A stretch of DNA of 64,000 nt from Hyphomonas sp. CY54-11-8 (GTDB lineage: Bacteria > Pseudomonadota > Alphaproteobacteria > Caulobacterales > Hyphomonadaceae), in NCBI RefSeq assembly GCF_000682735.1, contig NZ_AWFD01000012.1, positions 248,001 through 312,000 of the forward strand. Reading direction: 5' to 3'. Within the stretch, counting starts at the first letter, position 1, and the number at the start of each line of letters is the position of its first letter. The translations under genes were made by a program, and so were the position numbers. This document shows, piece after piece, positions 9,151 to 17,690 of the stretch. The notes beneath the pieces are model-generated. The model searched no databases and had not been told where the DNA came from. It saw only the letters and a list, made by a program, of their open reading frames with translations.

Positions 9151-10398
9151 ATGACCGAGCTGAATACCGAGCTTTTCGACCTGACCATGTCGGAAAAGGC
9201 GAAGCCGCTCTTCGAGCGGGTGAAGAAGCACCTGCAGGAAAATGTCGCGCCCTGGCAGGAGGAGTTCGAGGCGCTGAACAAGGAGAAGGAAGACCGCTGG
9301 ACCTGGCATCCGCGCCAGCTGGAGCTGCTGGATGCGGCGAAGGCCAAAGCGCGCGAAGCGGGGCTGTGGAACTTCTTCCTGCCGGACGCGGAGACCGGCG
9401 AAGGCCTCAGCAATCTCGACTATGCCTATATCGCGGCGGAGCTCGGCAAGTATCCGCAAGGCTCGGAAACGCTGAACTGTTCGGCGCCGGACACGGGCAA
9501 TATGGAAGTGCTGGAGCGCGTCGGCACACCGGCGCAGAAGGAAAAATGGCTGGAACCGCTGCTGAGAGGCGAAATCCGCTCCGCCTATGCGATGACCGAG
9601 CCGAATGTCGCCTCATCGGATGCCAAGAACATCTCCACCACCGCTGTTCTGGATGGCGATGAATGGGTCATCAATGGCGAGAAATTCTACATCTCCGGCG
9701 CAGGCGATCCGCGCTGCAAGATCATGATCGTGATGGTCAAGACAGACCCAAGTGCTCCGCCGTCGAAGCAGCAGTCCCAGATCCTCGTGCCGATGGACAC
9801 ACCCGGCGTGGAAATACTGGGCGCCATGGAAGTGATGGGCGAGGATCACGCCCCGCGCGGGCATATGCACCTCCGGTTCGACAATGTCCGTGTACCAAAG
9901 GACAATGTGTTGCTGGGCGTCGGGCGCGGCTTTGAGATTTCACAGGTACGCCTCGGGCCGGGCCGGATTCACCATTGCATGCGCTCCATCGGCAAGGCCG
10001 AGATTGCGCTGGAACTGATGATCAAGCGCGCTGGCACGCGCGAAGCCTTCGGCAAGCCGATCGCCAAACTCGGCAAGAACCTCGAAGTGATCTCGCGCGC
10101 GCGGATCGAGATCAACGCCATGCGGCTCGCCGTGCTGCAGGCGGCGAAAGCGATGGACGTGCTCGGCAACAAGGAAGCGCGCGTCTATGTCAGCGCCGTG
10201 AAGGCGATGGTGCCGGAGAAAGTCTGCCTGATCATCGACCAGGCCATGCAGATGCATGGCGCGGCGGGCATGTCGCAATGGTTCCCGCTGGCTGGCATGT
10301 ATGCCGACATGCGCCACCTGCGTTATGCCGACGGCCCGGACGAAGTGCACCATATGGTGGTCGGCCGCGCCGAAGTGCAGAAGCACGGTCTCTGGTAA
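9151..10398 (+). CDS. Acyl-CoA dehydrogenase (ACAD10/11-like subgroup)
   Basis: Flavoprotein of 415 residues that introduces the 2,3 double bond into an acyl-CoA, passing electrons to ETF. Domains follow the family: N-terminal helical domain, middle beta domain with AYAMTEPNVASSD and WVINGEKFYISGAG, and C-terminal helical domain with RAGTREAFGKPI and QMHGAAGMSQWFPLAGMYAD. Near the C-terminus the sequence is RYADGPDEVH, where the usual medium-chain enzymes have a YEGTSEI-type loop with the catalytic glutamate; this fits the ACAD10/11-like subgroup. Chain length is not predictable. A GAGGAAA sequence precedes the ATG. It marks the return to high GC content after the island. Confidence 0.9.
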   Translation: MTELNTELFDLTMSEKAKPLFERVKKHLQENVAPWQEEFEALNKEKEDRWTWHPRQLELLDAAKAKAREAGLWNFFLPDAETGEGLSNLDYAYIAAELGKYPQGSETLNCSAPDTGNMEVLERVGTPAQKEKWLEPLLRGEIRSAYAMTEPNVASSDAKNISTTAVLDGDEWVINGEKFYISGAGDPRCKIMIVMVKTDPSAPPSKQQSQILVPMDTPGVEILGAMEVMGEDHAPRGHMHLRFDNVRVPKDNVLLGVGRGFEISQVRLGPGRIHHCMRSIGKAEIALELMIKRAGTREAFGKPIAKLGKNLEVISRARIEINAMRLAVLQAAKAMDVLGNKEARVYVSAVKAMVPEKVCLIIDQAMQMHGAAGMSQWFPLAGMYADMRHLRYADGPDEVHHMVVGRAEVQKHGLW

Positions 10399-10434
10399 GC
10401 GGCGGAATTTCCGGTATCGGAGGCGGGCGGTACC

Positions 10435-11118
10435 TTAGTGGAATCGTTCGTCCTTCGATGTTGGGCTTACCTCGGCCCGGGTGGCTTCGCCGTCCGGGCC
10501 GATGATCCAGCCGGGATAAACCTCGGCGAATGTCCGGAACATGTCCGTCAACGGAAGGTCCAGATGGGACCCGCGTTCGCGGACATATTCCATGTGCCGC
10601 CGGCCGGACTGGTCGAAGGGGTGCATCAGGGCGCCATCGACTGGATCGAATTCCAGCGTCTTGACGCCGAACCGGTCGCAGAGCTCCTTGTTGAACGCGG
10701 TCGACAGTTTCACCCAGCAGCCGTTCAGCCAAAGCTCGCTATAGCCATGCCAGGCGAAGAGGTCGGTGCCCATCGTCTCGGTCAGTTTCTCGCTGGTCAG
10801 GTGATTACGCACGTCCGCAAAGCCGAGGCGGGCCGGGATGCCCGAAGCACGGGCCAGCGCCGTCAGGACGATGGATTTCGGTACGCACCAGGTCGCCGTT
10901 TCATTGAGGATATTGCTTGCCTTGAACGCCTCGCGCTCGGTGGCGAGATTGTAGGGGTCATAGCGGAAGCCATCGCGGACAGCGTAAAACAGGCGCTCGG
11001 CAATCTGCACGTCATCATTGGCGCCATCGGCGAGCGCGCGGGCTCTTGCGATGATCGCTGCGTCATCGCTGTCGACGAAGTAAGTTGCCTTCAGCGCGTC
11101 TTCCTGTTCCGACATCAT
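10435..11118 (-). CDS. Transglutaminase-like domain protein
   Basis: A 227-residue protein of the transglutaminase/protease-like superfamily (papain-like fold). The nucleophile motif is TWCVPKSIVL near residue 80, the histidine motif is AWHGYSELWL near 125, and an acidic residue follows in LEFDPVDG. No signal peptide or membrane segment is present, so it is probably cytosolic. Family members are peptidases or amidases as often as true transglutaminases, and no substrate can be assigned. It is convergent with the acyl-CoA dehydrogenase. A second ATG directly follows the first. Confidence 0.8.
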   Translation of the reverse strand: MMSEQEDALKATYFVDSDDAAIIARARALADGANDDVQIAERLFYAVRDGFRYDPYNLATEREAFKASNILNETATWCVPKSIVLTALARASGIPARLGFADVRNHLTSEKLTETMGTDLFAWHGYSELWLNGCWVKLSTAFNKELCDRFGVKTLEFDPVDGALMHPFDQSGRRHMEYVRERGSHLDLPLTDMFRTFAEVYPGWIIGPDGEATRAEVSPTSKDERFH

Positions 11119-11208
11119 CCTCGCTCCGATCCGTCATGGCTGGTTTCGAAGCAGATGGTAGCGATGCGGGGGCTCGCGTAAATTATGTCCTCGCGTCACC
11201 CTTGCGGG

Positions 11209-12357
11209 TCACTGCGCGCCGGTGATTTCCTTCACCTTGTCCAGCGGCAGGGCCTCGACCCGTCGGGGCGACTGGGTCGAGACATCGAACCCATCGACAC
11301 TCTTTGCCATGAAGAGGGAGTTGTAGATCGCCTCTTCGGTCGCTTCGATTGTGGCCTGGAACAGGGGGGACATGTTGTCATTGTCTGTCTTTGCGACGGC
11401 TGGATCTGTCTGGCGGTAGGTCGAGAAAGCGATGACATAATCGCCGGACCCGTTGGTCATGGAGGCGCCGGTCCTGGCGAGCCCGGCAATGGCACGCTTT
11501 GACAGGCGTTCGAGGTTCCGGGAGGAGAGCGGGGCGTCCGTTGCGATCACGATCATGATGGACCCATCGGCCTTGTCCGATGCGATCTCGTCCTTCAGGT
11601 AATACTGGCCGAGCCGCTCACCGACCGGCGCGCCATCCACCTGCAGGATGCCGCCGAAATTGCTCTGCACAAGAACACCAATCGTGTAGCTGCCGAGGTT
11701 TTCCGGCAGATGCCGGGAACTGGACCCGATGCCGCCTTTCCAGCCGAATGCAACGGTTCCGGCTCCGGCACCGACCGCACCTTCCTCGACCGGGCCGGTC
11801 GAGGCGGATGTGATGGCCTGCCCGATCAGGTCCGGTGTGAGGATGCGCTTGCGGATATTGTTCAGCCCACTGTCATTGGTTTCCCCGACAACCGCATTCA
11901 CCGAGCGCACGCGCTCATTTCCGGGCTGGCTCAACGTCCAGTCGATGACGGCTGACATTGCCCGGTCGACGGAGAGTGTGTTCGTCAGCACGATCGGCGT
12001 TTCGATCTCGCCCAGTTCGGCAATCTGCGAGATCCCAGCCAGCTTGCCATATCCGTTGCCGACGAAGATGGCCGCAGGGACGGGGCTTTGATACAGATTG
12101 CCGTCATGCGGCAGGATAGCCGTGGCACCGGTGCGGATGTCATCGCCTTCAATCAGGGTGACGTGGCCGACGCGCACGCCGGCGACATCGGTGATGTCAT
12201 TCTTCTCTCCAGTCGGCAGGACGCCGGGCGTAATGCCCAGCTCCCTCGCGCGAACGCGTTCGGTGTCTGGCTCTGCCTGCATGGGCGTAAAGGTTCCCTG
12301 TGCGATGAGAAGCAGGACCAATGCCGAAATCGGTTTCACACCCGTTGCAAACTTCAC
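11209..12357 (-). CDS. Exported P1-family peptidase (DmpA/BapA-like aminopeptidase)
   Basis: About 382 residues of the P1 (DmpA, L-aminopeptidase D-Ala-esterase/amidase) family. These Ntn-type hydrolases activate themselves by cutting between a glycine and the catalytic serine or threonine. The likely cleavage region is KGGIGSSSRHLP, with GIG-S as the scissile site. An N-terminal hydrophobic stretch (ISALVLLLIAQG) is a likely signal peptide. The GTG start is chosen because GGAGA lies six bases upstream and it places the signal peptide properly. A TTG 41 codons further upstream keeps the frame open but adds arginine-rich sequence unlike the family. Likely acts on D- or beta-amino-acid-containing peptides in the periplasm. 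Confidence 0.85.
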   Translation of the reverse strand: MKFATGVKPISALVLLLIAQGTFTPMQAEPDTERVRARELGITPGVLPTGEKNDITDVAGVRVGHVTLIEGDDIRTGATAILPHDGNLYQSPVPAAIFVGNGYGKLAGISQIAELGEIETPIVLTNTLSVDRAMSAVIDWTLSQPGNERVRSVNAVVGETNDSGLNNIRKRILTPDLIGQAITSASTGPVEEGAVGAGAGTVAFGWKGGIGSSSRHLPENLGSYTIGVLVQSNFGGILQVDGAPVGERLGQYYLKDEIASDKADGSIMIVIATDAPLSSRNLERLSKRAIAGLARTGASMTNGSGDYVIAFSTYRQTDPAVAKTDNDNMSPLFQATIEATEEAIYNSLFMAKSVDGFDVSTQSPRRVEALPLDKVKEITGAQ

Positions 12358-12497
12358 CTGCGTCTCCGTTGTTTCATGGACGCCGGTCCGGCGCCGGGAC
12401 CGCCTGTTGCAGACGGTCTGTGAAAGCTCAGAGTATCGGGCGTGCGTCCGGTTCGTCCAGTGTCTGGCGATTTGCTGCAAACTGCAGCCGTTGCTGG

Positions 12498-13520
12498 CTA
12501 GTAAGCGCGGCTGACGCAGAAATCGGCGAGGTCGATCAGGGCGTCGCGGTATGGCGAGTCCGGCAACTGGCGCAGCGCACCCTTGGCCATGGCCGCGTAG
12601 GCTTCGGCTTCCTGCACGGTCGCTTCGGCGGCGCCGGTCGCCCGGATAAGGTGCACGGCATGGGCGAGGTCTGCGTCTTCCTGCGTATCCGGGTTCATGG
12701 CCCGGTCCCAGAAGGCGCGGTCTTCGTCAGAGCCGCGTCGCTTCGCGATGATCACCGGCAGGGTGATCTTGCACTCGCGGAAATCATCGCCGACCGACTT
12801 GCCGATGACGGAGGTCGTACCGCCATAGTCCAGAACATCGTCGATGATCTGGAAGGCGAGGCCGAGATTCTTGCCATAGGTCGCGAAGGCGTGGGCGTGC
12901 TCGTCACCGCCGGCGGACATGGCACCGGATTCGGCAGCTGCCTCGAACAGGGCGCCGGTCTTGGCCTCAACGATGGCCAGGTATTCCTCGGTCGGCAGGT
13001 CGCGCGCATTCATGGCGGCCAGTTGGCGGACTTCGCCTTCGGCAATCGTGGTGGAAGCCGTGGCCAGCTTATCCAGAATGTCCAGGCTGCGGGTTTCGAC
13101 CAACAGGTTGAAGGCCCGGGCGAACAGGAAATCACCTACAAGAATGGAGGCGCTGTTGCCCCAGATCGCCTTGGCGGCAGGCTTGCCGCGGCGCAAATCG
13201 CTCTCGTCCACCACATCGTCGTGCAGCAGGGTGGCGGTGTGAATGAATTCCACAGCCGCGGCCAGGACGTGGGTCGCATTGTTCGGCTTGCCCACCGCGT
13301 GGGCGGCCATCAGGGTCAGCATCGGGCGCAGGCGCTTGCCGCCGGCCGAAACGATGTAACCCGAAAGGTCCGGAATGACGGCGACAGGGCTGGCCGCGCG
13401 GGAGGCGAGAATCTTCTCGACTTCGGCAAGGTCGTCAGCCACCAGCGCCTGCATGCGGTCCACCACCGAGCCGGAGGCAGCCTTGCCTTTCGGTTTGGGG
13501 GACAGGGTCAAGCGGAGCAC
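12498..13520 (-). CDS. Trans-polyprenyl diphosphate synthase (quinone side chain)
   Basis: Isoprenyl chain-elongating enzyme of 340 residues, condensing isopentenyl diphosphate onto an allylic primer to make the long ubiquinone side chain (octaprenyl or decaprenyl). The substrate motif GGKRLRP near 60-66 is followed by the first aspartate-rich motif LLHDDVVDE near 100 and the second, FQIIDDVLDY, near 228. Final chain length cannot be read reliably, but alphaproteobacteria usually make Q-10. The gene opens with GTG. It diverges from the lipoprotein/DUF2007/methyltransferase group, an arrangement common in alphaproteobacteria. Confidence 0.92.
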   Translation of the reverse strand: MLRLTLSPKPKGKAASGSVVDRMQALVADDLAEVEKILASRAASPVAVIPDLSGYIVSAGGKRLRPMLTLMAAHAVGKPNNATHVLAAAVEFIHTATLLHDDVVDESDLRRGKPAAKAIWGNSASILVGDFLFARAFNLLVETRSLDILDKLATASTTIAEGEVRQLAAMNARDLPTEEYLAIVEAKTGALFEAAAESGAMSAGGDEHAHAFATYGKNLGLAFQIIDDVLDYGGTTSVIGKSVGDDFRECKITLPVIIAKRRGSDEDRAFWDRAMNPDTQEDADLAHAVHLIRATGAAEATVQEAEAYAAMAKGALRQLPDSPYRDALIDLADFCVSRAY

Positions 13521-13668
13521 TCCGGTTTAGTCGCAGACAGGTGCAATTAGGCTTAAGCGAGCGGAGAGGCAAGAACGACGTGGCACCGGGCCGCAGCAGC
13601 ACGTGCACAATTTGCCGTGATCACGGAAACGCTGGCCGACCGGCAGGGTTGCAGGTTAGATTGCCGGC

Positions 13669-14163
13669 ATGAAGCGCCTTCTGATGTGTTCCGCGTTCGT
13701 GTTGGTGGCAGCCTGCGCCAGCACCTCCGCCTACGGGCCCGCCGCCAAATCCGGCGCCATGGGCTATGAATCCCTGCAGATCGAGAATGACCGGTTCCAG
13801 GTCTCCTACACCGATACGGATGCCGCCCGGGCCCGCGACCGGGCCTTGCTGCGCGCGGCGGAAGTCACGCTGGAGCAGGGCAAGGAGTGGTTTGAAGTGA
13901 CCAGTTCCTACTCGTCTGACGAATCGACACGGGACAGCGGCAGCCGGACCTCTGTCAGCATTGGCGGATCGACCGGTTCCTACGGCCGGTCCAGCGTCGG
14001 CGTGGGCGTCGGGATCGGATTTCCGATCGGCAGCTCCAGCAGCAGCGGCAAGGTCACCGAAGTTCTGGAAATCAAGGTCGGCTCCGGCGAAAAACCTGAC
14101 CGCCCGAACGTCTATGACGCCCGCTCCGTGGACATAAATCTCCGGGGTTCGGCGACTTCCTGA
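13669..14163 (+). CDS. Small lipoprotein, CC0125/CC1285-like
   Basis: Predicted lipoprotein of 164 residues. The signal peptide ends in VLVAAC, giving a lipidated Cys at about residue 16. The core DRALLRAAEVTLEQGKEWFEV resembles a small family of caulobacterial lipoproteins of unknown function. After it comes a Ser/Gly-rich low-complexity segment (residues about 85-125) that is probably unstructured, then a short C-terminal strand region. It overlaps the next gene by one base (tgatg) and is probably its operon partner. No enzymatic motif is visible. Confidence 0.75.
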   Translation: MKRLLMCSAFVLVAACASTSAYGPAAKSGAMGYESLQIENDRFQVSYTDTDAARARDRALLRAAEVTLEQGKEWFEVTSSYSSDESTRDSGSRTSVSIGGSTGSYGRSSVGVGVGIGFPIGSSSSSGKVTEVLEIKVGSGEKPDRPNVYDARSVDINLRGSATS

Positions 14164-14369
14164 TGGAAGAGGTTTTCAGGACCAATGACCTCATCAAGCT
14201 GAGCTATGTGGAGCATCTGCTTCAGGAAGCGGGCATCGACTATTTCGTGGCCGACAAGCATATCTCTGCCGTTGAGGGCAATATCGGGGCCTTTCCGCGC
14301 CGGGTCATGGTGCAGGAAGCGGTGAAAGAGCATGCGCTTGCGGCGCTCGCCGGGGTCGAGAAGGGATGA
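14163..14369 (+). CDS. DUF2007 domain protein
   Basis: A 68-residue cytosolic protein matching the DUF2007 pattern: an N-terminal EEVFRTNDLIKLSYVEHLLQ helix, AGIDYFVAD, a short loop and RRVMVQEAVKEHALAAL. The domain is a small alpha/beta fold proposed to be a signalling or binding module; its function is not established. It is coupled to both neighbours, with a 1-base overlap with the lipoprotein upstream and a 4-base overlap with the methyltransferase downstream. The DUF2007-methyltransferase pairing is frequent in alphaproteobacteria. Confidence 0.85.
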   Translation: MEEVFRTNDLIKLSYVEHLLQEAGIDYFVADKHISAVEGNIGAFPRRVMVQEAVKEHALAALAGVEKG

Positions 14370-15088
14370 CGACCGAGGACACGGTCTATCAGGGCCGGGT
14401 ACATCTGGTTCAGCCGGAGCAGGGCTTCCGGGCGGGCACGGATTCCCTGCTGTTGGCGGCGGCGTTGTCCTGCCGGCCGGGTGGGGAGGCGCTGGAAATC
14501 GGCTGCGGCTGCGGCGGGGCGCTGCTGCCTGCGGCGTATCGTATGGACGACGTTCGCCTGACCGGGCTGGACCTCGACATGACTATGACGGACTTAGCCC
14601 GGACTGGCGCGGACCGGAACGGATTTGCCGGACGGGTCACAATTGAGACGGGCGAAGCCTCCGAATGGGTCCGCGATCATGAGAACCGGTTCGACCTCGT
14701 TTTCGCCAATCCACCCTTTTTTGAGCCGGGGCGAATCTCTGCGCCGGGTGAGGGCAAGGCGGACGCCTATATCGAGACGCTGGACCTTGCCGGCTGGATC
14801 AAGGCAATGGCTTTCGCTGCCAAGCCCCGCGCGCCGCTGGTAATGATCCACCGCGCGGCGGAGCTCGCCCGCATCCTTGCGACGTTCGACCGGCAGACCG
14901 GGGAGATCACCGTCCTGCCCATTGCGTCGAAACCTGGCGAGGAGGCGCGCCGGGTGCTGGTGCGCGGCCGCAAGGGGCTGAAACGCGGACCGGTGCGGCT
15001 GCTGGCACCAATGGTGACCCACCAGCCGGACGGGTCGGCCAGTCCGGCGCTGGAGGCCATCCGCCGGGGTGAACCAATCGACTGGTAG
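14366..15088 (+). CDS. SAM-dependent methyltransferase, TrmN6-like
   Basis: Class I methyltransferase of 240 residues. The SAM-binding glycine motif is ALEIGCGCGGALLP near residue 43, the acidic ribose-binding residue is in LTGLDLDM, and the catalytic NPPF motif of N6-adenine/exocyclic-amine methyltransferases is in FANPPFFEPG near 119. This fits the TrmN6/YfiC group (COG4123) that methylates A37 of tRNA1-Val in E. coli. The group also includes other targets, so the substrate is inferred. Starts inside the DUF2007 gene end (atga overlap). Confidence 0.85.
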   Translation: MTTEDTVYQGRVHLVQPEQGFRAGTDSLLLAAALSCRPGGEALEIGCGCGGALLPAAYRMDDVRLTGLDLDMTMTDLARTGADRNGFAGRVTIETGEASEWVRDHENRFDLVFANPPFFEPGRISAPGEGKADAYIETLDLAGWIKAMAFAAKPRAPLVMIHRAAELARILATFDRQTGEITVLPIASKPGEEARRVLVRGRKGLKRGPVRLLAPMVTHQPDGSASPALEAIRRGEPIDW

Positions 15089-15160
15089 GGCCTCGTTGCG
15101 ACTTGTGCTAACGTCACCGGACCCCATCTCAGTTTGAAGGGGGCAGGAAGGAGCCCAGAA

Positions 15161-15268
15161 GTGTTCGGCGTCTTGTTCTGGATTTTCATGATCGGCGGCC
15201 TGATCGTCGCGGCGCTGGGTTTCACCAGCACGTACCGCCAGCGGGATGACCGTGACGGGCCCAACTGA
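15161..15268 (+). CDS. 35-residue membrane protein, first of a tandem pair
   Basis: A GTG-initiated frame coding for 35 residues. A strong ribosome binding site (GGAAGGAG) ends seven bases before the start. The product has one hydrophobic helix (LFWIFMIGGLIVAALGF) and a charged tail ending RDDRDGPN, so it is a small single-span membrane protein. It aligns without gaps to the frame directly downstream, matching at about 15 of 35 positions including F2, LFW 5-7, GL 13-14, VA 16-17, G20, Y25, RDG 31-33 and N35. Conserved pattern, a good binding site and coupling to a paralogue support a real gene. Function unknown. Confidence 0.7.
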   Translation: MFGVLFWIFMIGGLIVAALGFTSTYRQRDDRDGPN

Positions 15269-15279
15269 GGAGACGCGAA

Positions 15280-15417
15280 TTGTTTGCTGCGCTGTTCTGG
15301 CTGTTCCTTCTGACTGGCCTATTCGTCGCCATAATGGGCCATTCTGGTTTCTACCACCTCGTCACCGGCCGCGACGGCGGAAACATGGACCATCCGGACT
15401 CGCGGGGCAGTTTCTGA
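15280..15417 (+). CDS. 45-residue membrane protein, second of a tandem pair
   Basis: A TTG-initiated frame of 45 residues starting 11 bases after the stop of its paralogue. The ribosome binding site GAGGAGA overlaps that stop codon, so translation is probably coupled. The helix (ALFWLFLLTGLFVAIMG) and the following Y and RDGGN positions match the first protein, and ten further residues extend the tail (MDHPDSRGSF). Single membrane span, probably inner membrane. glyQ begins 73 bases downstream. No known family was recognised; it may be a local duplication of a small protein restricted to this lineage. Confidence 0.68.
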   Translation: MFAALFWLFLLTGLFVAIMGHSGFYHLVTGRDGGNMDHPDSRGSF

Positions 15418-15490
15418 ACGCACGCCCGCGCTTGCACCGCGGCGCCGGCAAGGCTAGTCCGGCAGGGAAATTCTCCAATGGAACAGAGCC

Positions 15491-16393
15491 ATGTCCGCAC
15501 CCAAGGCTGAAGCCAAGCCGAAATCCTTTCAGGATCTGATCCTGACGCTCCAGAATTACTGGGCGGAGCAGGGCTGTGCTGTCCTGCAGCCATATGACAT
15601 GGAGGTCGGCGCCGGGACGCTGCACCCGGCCACCGTGCTGCGCGCGCTCGGTCCGAAGAACTGGCGGGCCGCTTATGTCCAGCCCTCGCGCCGCCCGAAG
15701 GATGCGCGCTATGGCGAGAACCCGAACCGGCTCGGCCACTATTACCAGTTCCAGGTGATCCTGAAGCCGAACCCGGAAAACCTTCAGGATCTGTACCTGA
15801 CCAGCCTCTACAAGATCGGTATTGACCCGACGGTGCACGACATCCGCTTCGTCGAGGACGATTGGGAAAACCCCACCGTCGGCGCCTGGGGCCTTGGCTG
15901 GGAAGTCTGGTGCGACGGGATGGAAGTCAGCCAGTACACGTATTTCCAACAGGTCGGCGGCCTTGATGTGCGCCCGGTTTCGGGCGAGCTGACCTATGGG
16001 CTCGAACGTCTCGCCATGTATGTGTTCGGCGTCGATAATGTCTACGACTTGCCGTACAATGATCCGGACTCGGACGTTCCGCTGACCTATGGCGACGTGT
16101 TCCTCGAAAACGAGAAGCAGCAGTCTGCCTTCAATTTCGAATTCTCCGATGTCGAGATGCTGAAGCGCTGGTTTGCCGATTGCGAGAACCAGTCGAACGC
16201 CCTGCGCGCGGCGGGCAAGCCGCTGCCGGCCTATGACTACGCGCTGAAAGCGTCGCACACATTCAACCTGATCGACGCCCGCGGTGCGATCAGCCCAACC
16301 GAGCGGCAGGCCTATATTGGCCGCGTCCGCGACCTTGCCCGCGGTGCCGCCGAACAATGGGCGGAGCAGGAAGACGCGCGGGCCGGGGGATGA
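15491..16393 (+). CDS. glyQ: Glycine-tRNA ligase alpha subunit
   Basis: Catalytic (alpha) subunit of the bacterial alpha2beta2 glycyl-tRNA synthetase, which charges tRNA-Gly with ATP and glycine. It is 300 residues, the family length. Family hallmarks include [17 protein letters not shown], the class II motif region around [27 protein letters not shown], and the well-conserved [19 protein letters not shown] and [12 protein letters not shown] (motif 3). The start ATG follows shortly after the tandem small genes. Its partner glyS lies about 3.3 kb downstream with four genes between. It overlaps the following lipoprotein gene by four bases. Confidence 0.97.
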   Translation: MSAPKAEAKPKSFQDLILTLQNYWAEQGCAVLQPYDMEVGAGTLHPATVLRALGPKNWRAAYVQPSRRPKDARYGENPNRLGHYYQFQVILKPNPENLQDLYLTSLYKIGIDPTVHDIRFVEDDWENPTVGAWGLGWEVWCDGMEVSQYTYFQQVGGLDVRPVSGELTYGLERLAMYVFGVDNVYDLPYNDPDSDVPLTYGDVFLENEKQQSAFNFEFSDVEMLKRWFADCENQSNALRAAGKPLPAYDYALKASHTFNLIDARGAISPTERQAYIGRVRDLARGAAEQWAEQEDARAGG

Positions 16394-16875
16394 AGGCGCA
16401 GGCGCTCTTCGCGGCACTGGCCCTGATCGCTGCCTGCGGCGGGGAACGTGTTGCAGAAGACGGCCCGCCGCCGCTCTACAAATACAATGCGATGAAAGAG
16501 GCGGTTACGGACGCTCGCGACACGCTGCCTGTGTTCTGGGAAGCGCTCGAGTCCGGCAATGCCGCCTATTCGGATTTCGCGCTGAACGTCGCCACAAAGT
16601 CTGACCGGTACACGGAAGAACATGTCTGGCTGGTCGATATCCGGCATGTGGACGGCGAGCATTTTGCCGGCGCCGTTCCGAAGGATCATGAGATCCGGGA
16701 CGGCCTTGCCCCCGGCGACAGGATCGCCTTTCTGCCTGAACAGATTTCAGACTGGCGGTTCCGGGAGGATGGCAAATTCCGCGGCGCCTATACGACCCGG
16801 GCCATGATGAATTTGGCGCCGGACGCCAAAATCGATAACATCCGGGCCATGTTCCACGACTCGCCGGTGCCGTGA
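16390..16875 (+). CDS. DUF2314 lipoprotein
   Basis: A 161-residue predicted lipoprotein: signal peptide with lipobox LIAAC, Cys about residue 16, then a DUF2314 domain ([56 protein letters not shown]). DUF2314 proteins are widespread but have no known activity. The ATG overlaps the glyQ stop as atga, implying translational coupling with the synthetase subunit. The frame also extends upstream inside glyQ, but the lipoprotein signal fixes the start here. Confidence 0.85.
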   Translation: MKAQALFAALALIAACGGERVAEDGPPPLYKYNAMKEAVTDARDTLPVFWEALESGNAAYSDFALNVATKSDRYTEEHVWLVDIRHVDGEHFAGAVPKDHEIRDGLAPGDRIAFLPEQISDWRFREDGKFRGAYTTRAMMNLAPDAKIDNIRAMFHDSPVP

Positions 16876-16957
16876 ACTCGCGTCCGGAAACGGTCTTCAC
16901 CCTCTGGTCATGATTTTCTCCCAGGATTGTAATATCTGCAATCAAAGGAAGTCTCCG

Positions 16958-17332
16958 ATGCGCCGCATTTTCGTCGCCGGACTAGCGCTGATCCCGATGG
17001 GTATGATCTTCCCGGCTGAGGCCCGGCAAGCGGTCGGGCCAGCGTTTCCATCCTATCTGGGCACGGTCGAACAGGTGCAGGATGTGATTGCGGCGCCCGG
17101 CAGGAAGATCGTCCGCCTTGATGCGGATGACATGTCAGCCGGAATCCTCACCCAGCTGATGAATGCCACACCCGGAACGCAGCTGGCCCAGGCCGTCATC
17201 GTCAGACTCGACTCCGGAGACCGGAAGGAGATCATTGTTCCTCCGGGCACTCTGCTGGCTGTGGACGACCGCGTGAATTGCCTCGCAAGGCCGGGTGGCT
17301 GGGGCGTCGAACGGGTTGAACAAGCCGGTTAA
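16958..17332 (+). CDS. Small exported protein of unknown function
   Basis: A 124-residue protein with an N-terminal signal peptide (RRIFVAGLALIPMGMIFPAEA) and a predicted cut after AEA. The mature part is mostly beta, with VEQVQDVIAAPG, IVRLDSGDRKEIIVPPGTLL and GGWGVERVEQAG, and one cysteine. The start is set by AAGGAAG upstream of this ATG; a farther ATG 16 codons up lacks a binding site and would interrupt the signal peptide pattern. I recognise no family. It lies between glyQ and glyS with genes on the same strand. Confidence 0.7.
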   Translation: MRRIFVAGLALIPMGMIFPAEARQAVGPAFPSYLGTVEQVQDVIAAPGRKIVRLDADDMSAGILTQLMNATPGTQLAQAVIVRLDSGDRKEIIVPPGTLLAVDDRVNCLARPGGWGVERVEQAG

Positions 17333-17395
17333 ATCGGGAACCATGAACGTTGACGCGTAAGTCTGGGCCCATCCTGGACAGAACAGGAGGTGGAT

Positions 17396-17638
17396 ATGGC
17401 AGACCAACCTGAAATCGGCGGGCGCGAGCCCATCGCGGTCGAGGTCGAAGAAGGCAAGATGTACTGGTGGTGCGCGTGCGGGCGGTCGAAGAACCAGCCT
17501 TTCTGCGACGGCAGCCACAAGGGCAGCGAATTCGTGCCGCAGGGGTGGGAAGCGCCGAAAACCGGAAAGGTCTTCTTCTGTGCCTGCAAGCGCACCGGCA
17601 AGAGCCCGCTTTGCGACGGCAGCCATAACAAGCTTTGA
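17396..17638 (+). CDS. Tandem CDGSH iron-sulfur domain protein
   Basis: An 80-residue protein with two CDGSH-type [2Fe-2S] sites: CACGRSKNQPFCDGSH and CACKRTGKSPLCDGSH. Each gives the three-Cys one-His ligand set of the mitoNEET family. Two motifs in one chain is a known bacterial subgroup. No signal peptide, so it is cytosolic. The role is probably redox or iron-sulfur transfer. The ATG is chosen because AGGAGG lies five bases upstream; an in-frame GTG overlaps that binding site and is unlikely to be the start. Confidence 0.9.
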   Translation: MADQPEIGGREPIAVEVEEGKMYWWCACGRSKNQPFCDGSHKGSEFVPQGWEAPKTGKVFFCACKRTGKSPLCDGSHNKL

Positions 17639-17690
17639 CTTGGTCTGATCCGGGCATCGGGGTAACCTCTCTTTCGTGGGAGGAATTCAG

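Noticed and set aside
8939-9154. 71-codon frame upstream of the acyl-CoA dehydrogenase
   Set aside because: No ribosome binding site or motif, and it overlaps the dehydrogenase control region.
12321-13550. 409-codon plus-strand frame across the polyprenyl diphosphate synthase
   Set aside because: The minus strand carries the unmistakable synthase motifs; the plus frame has none.
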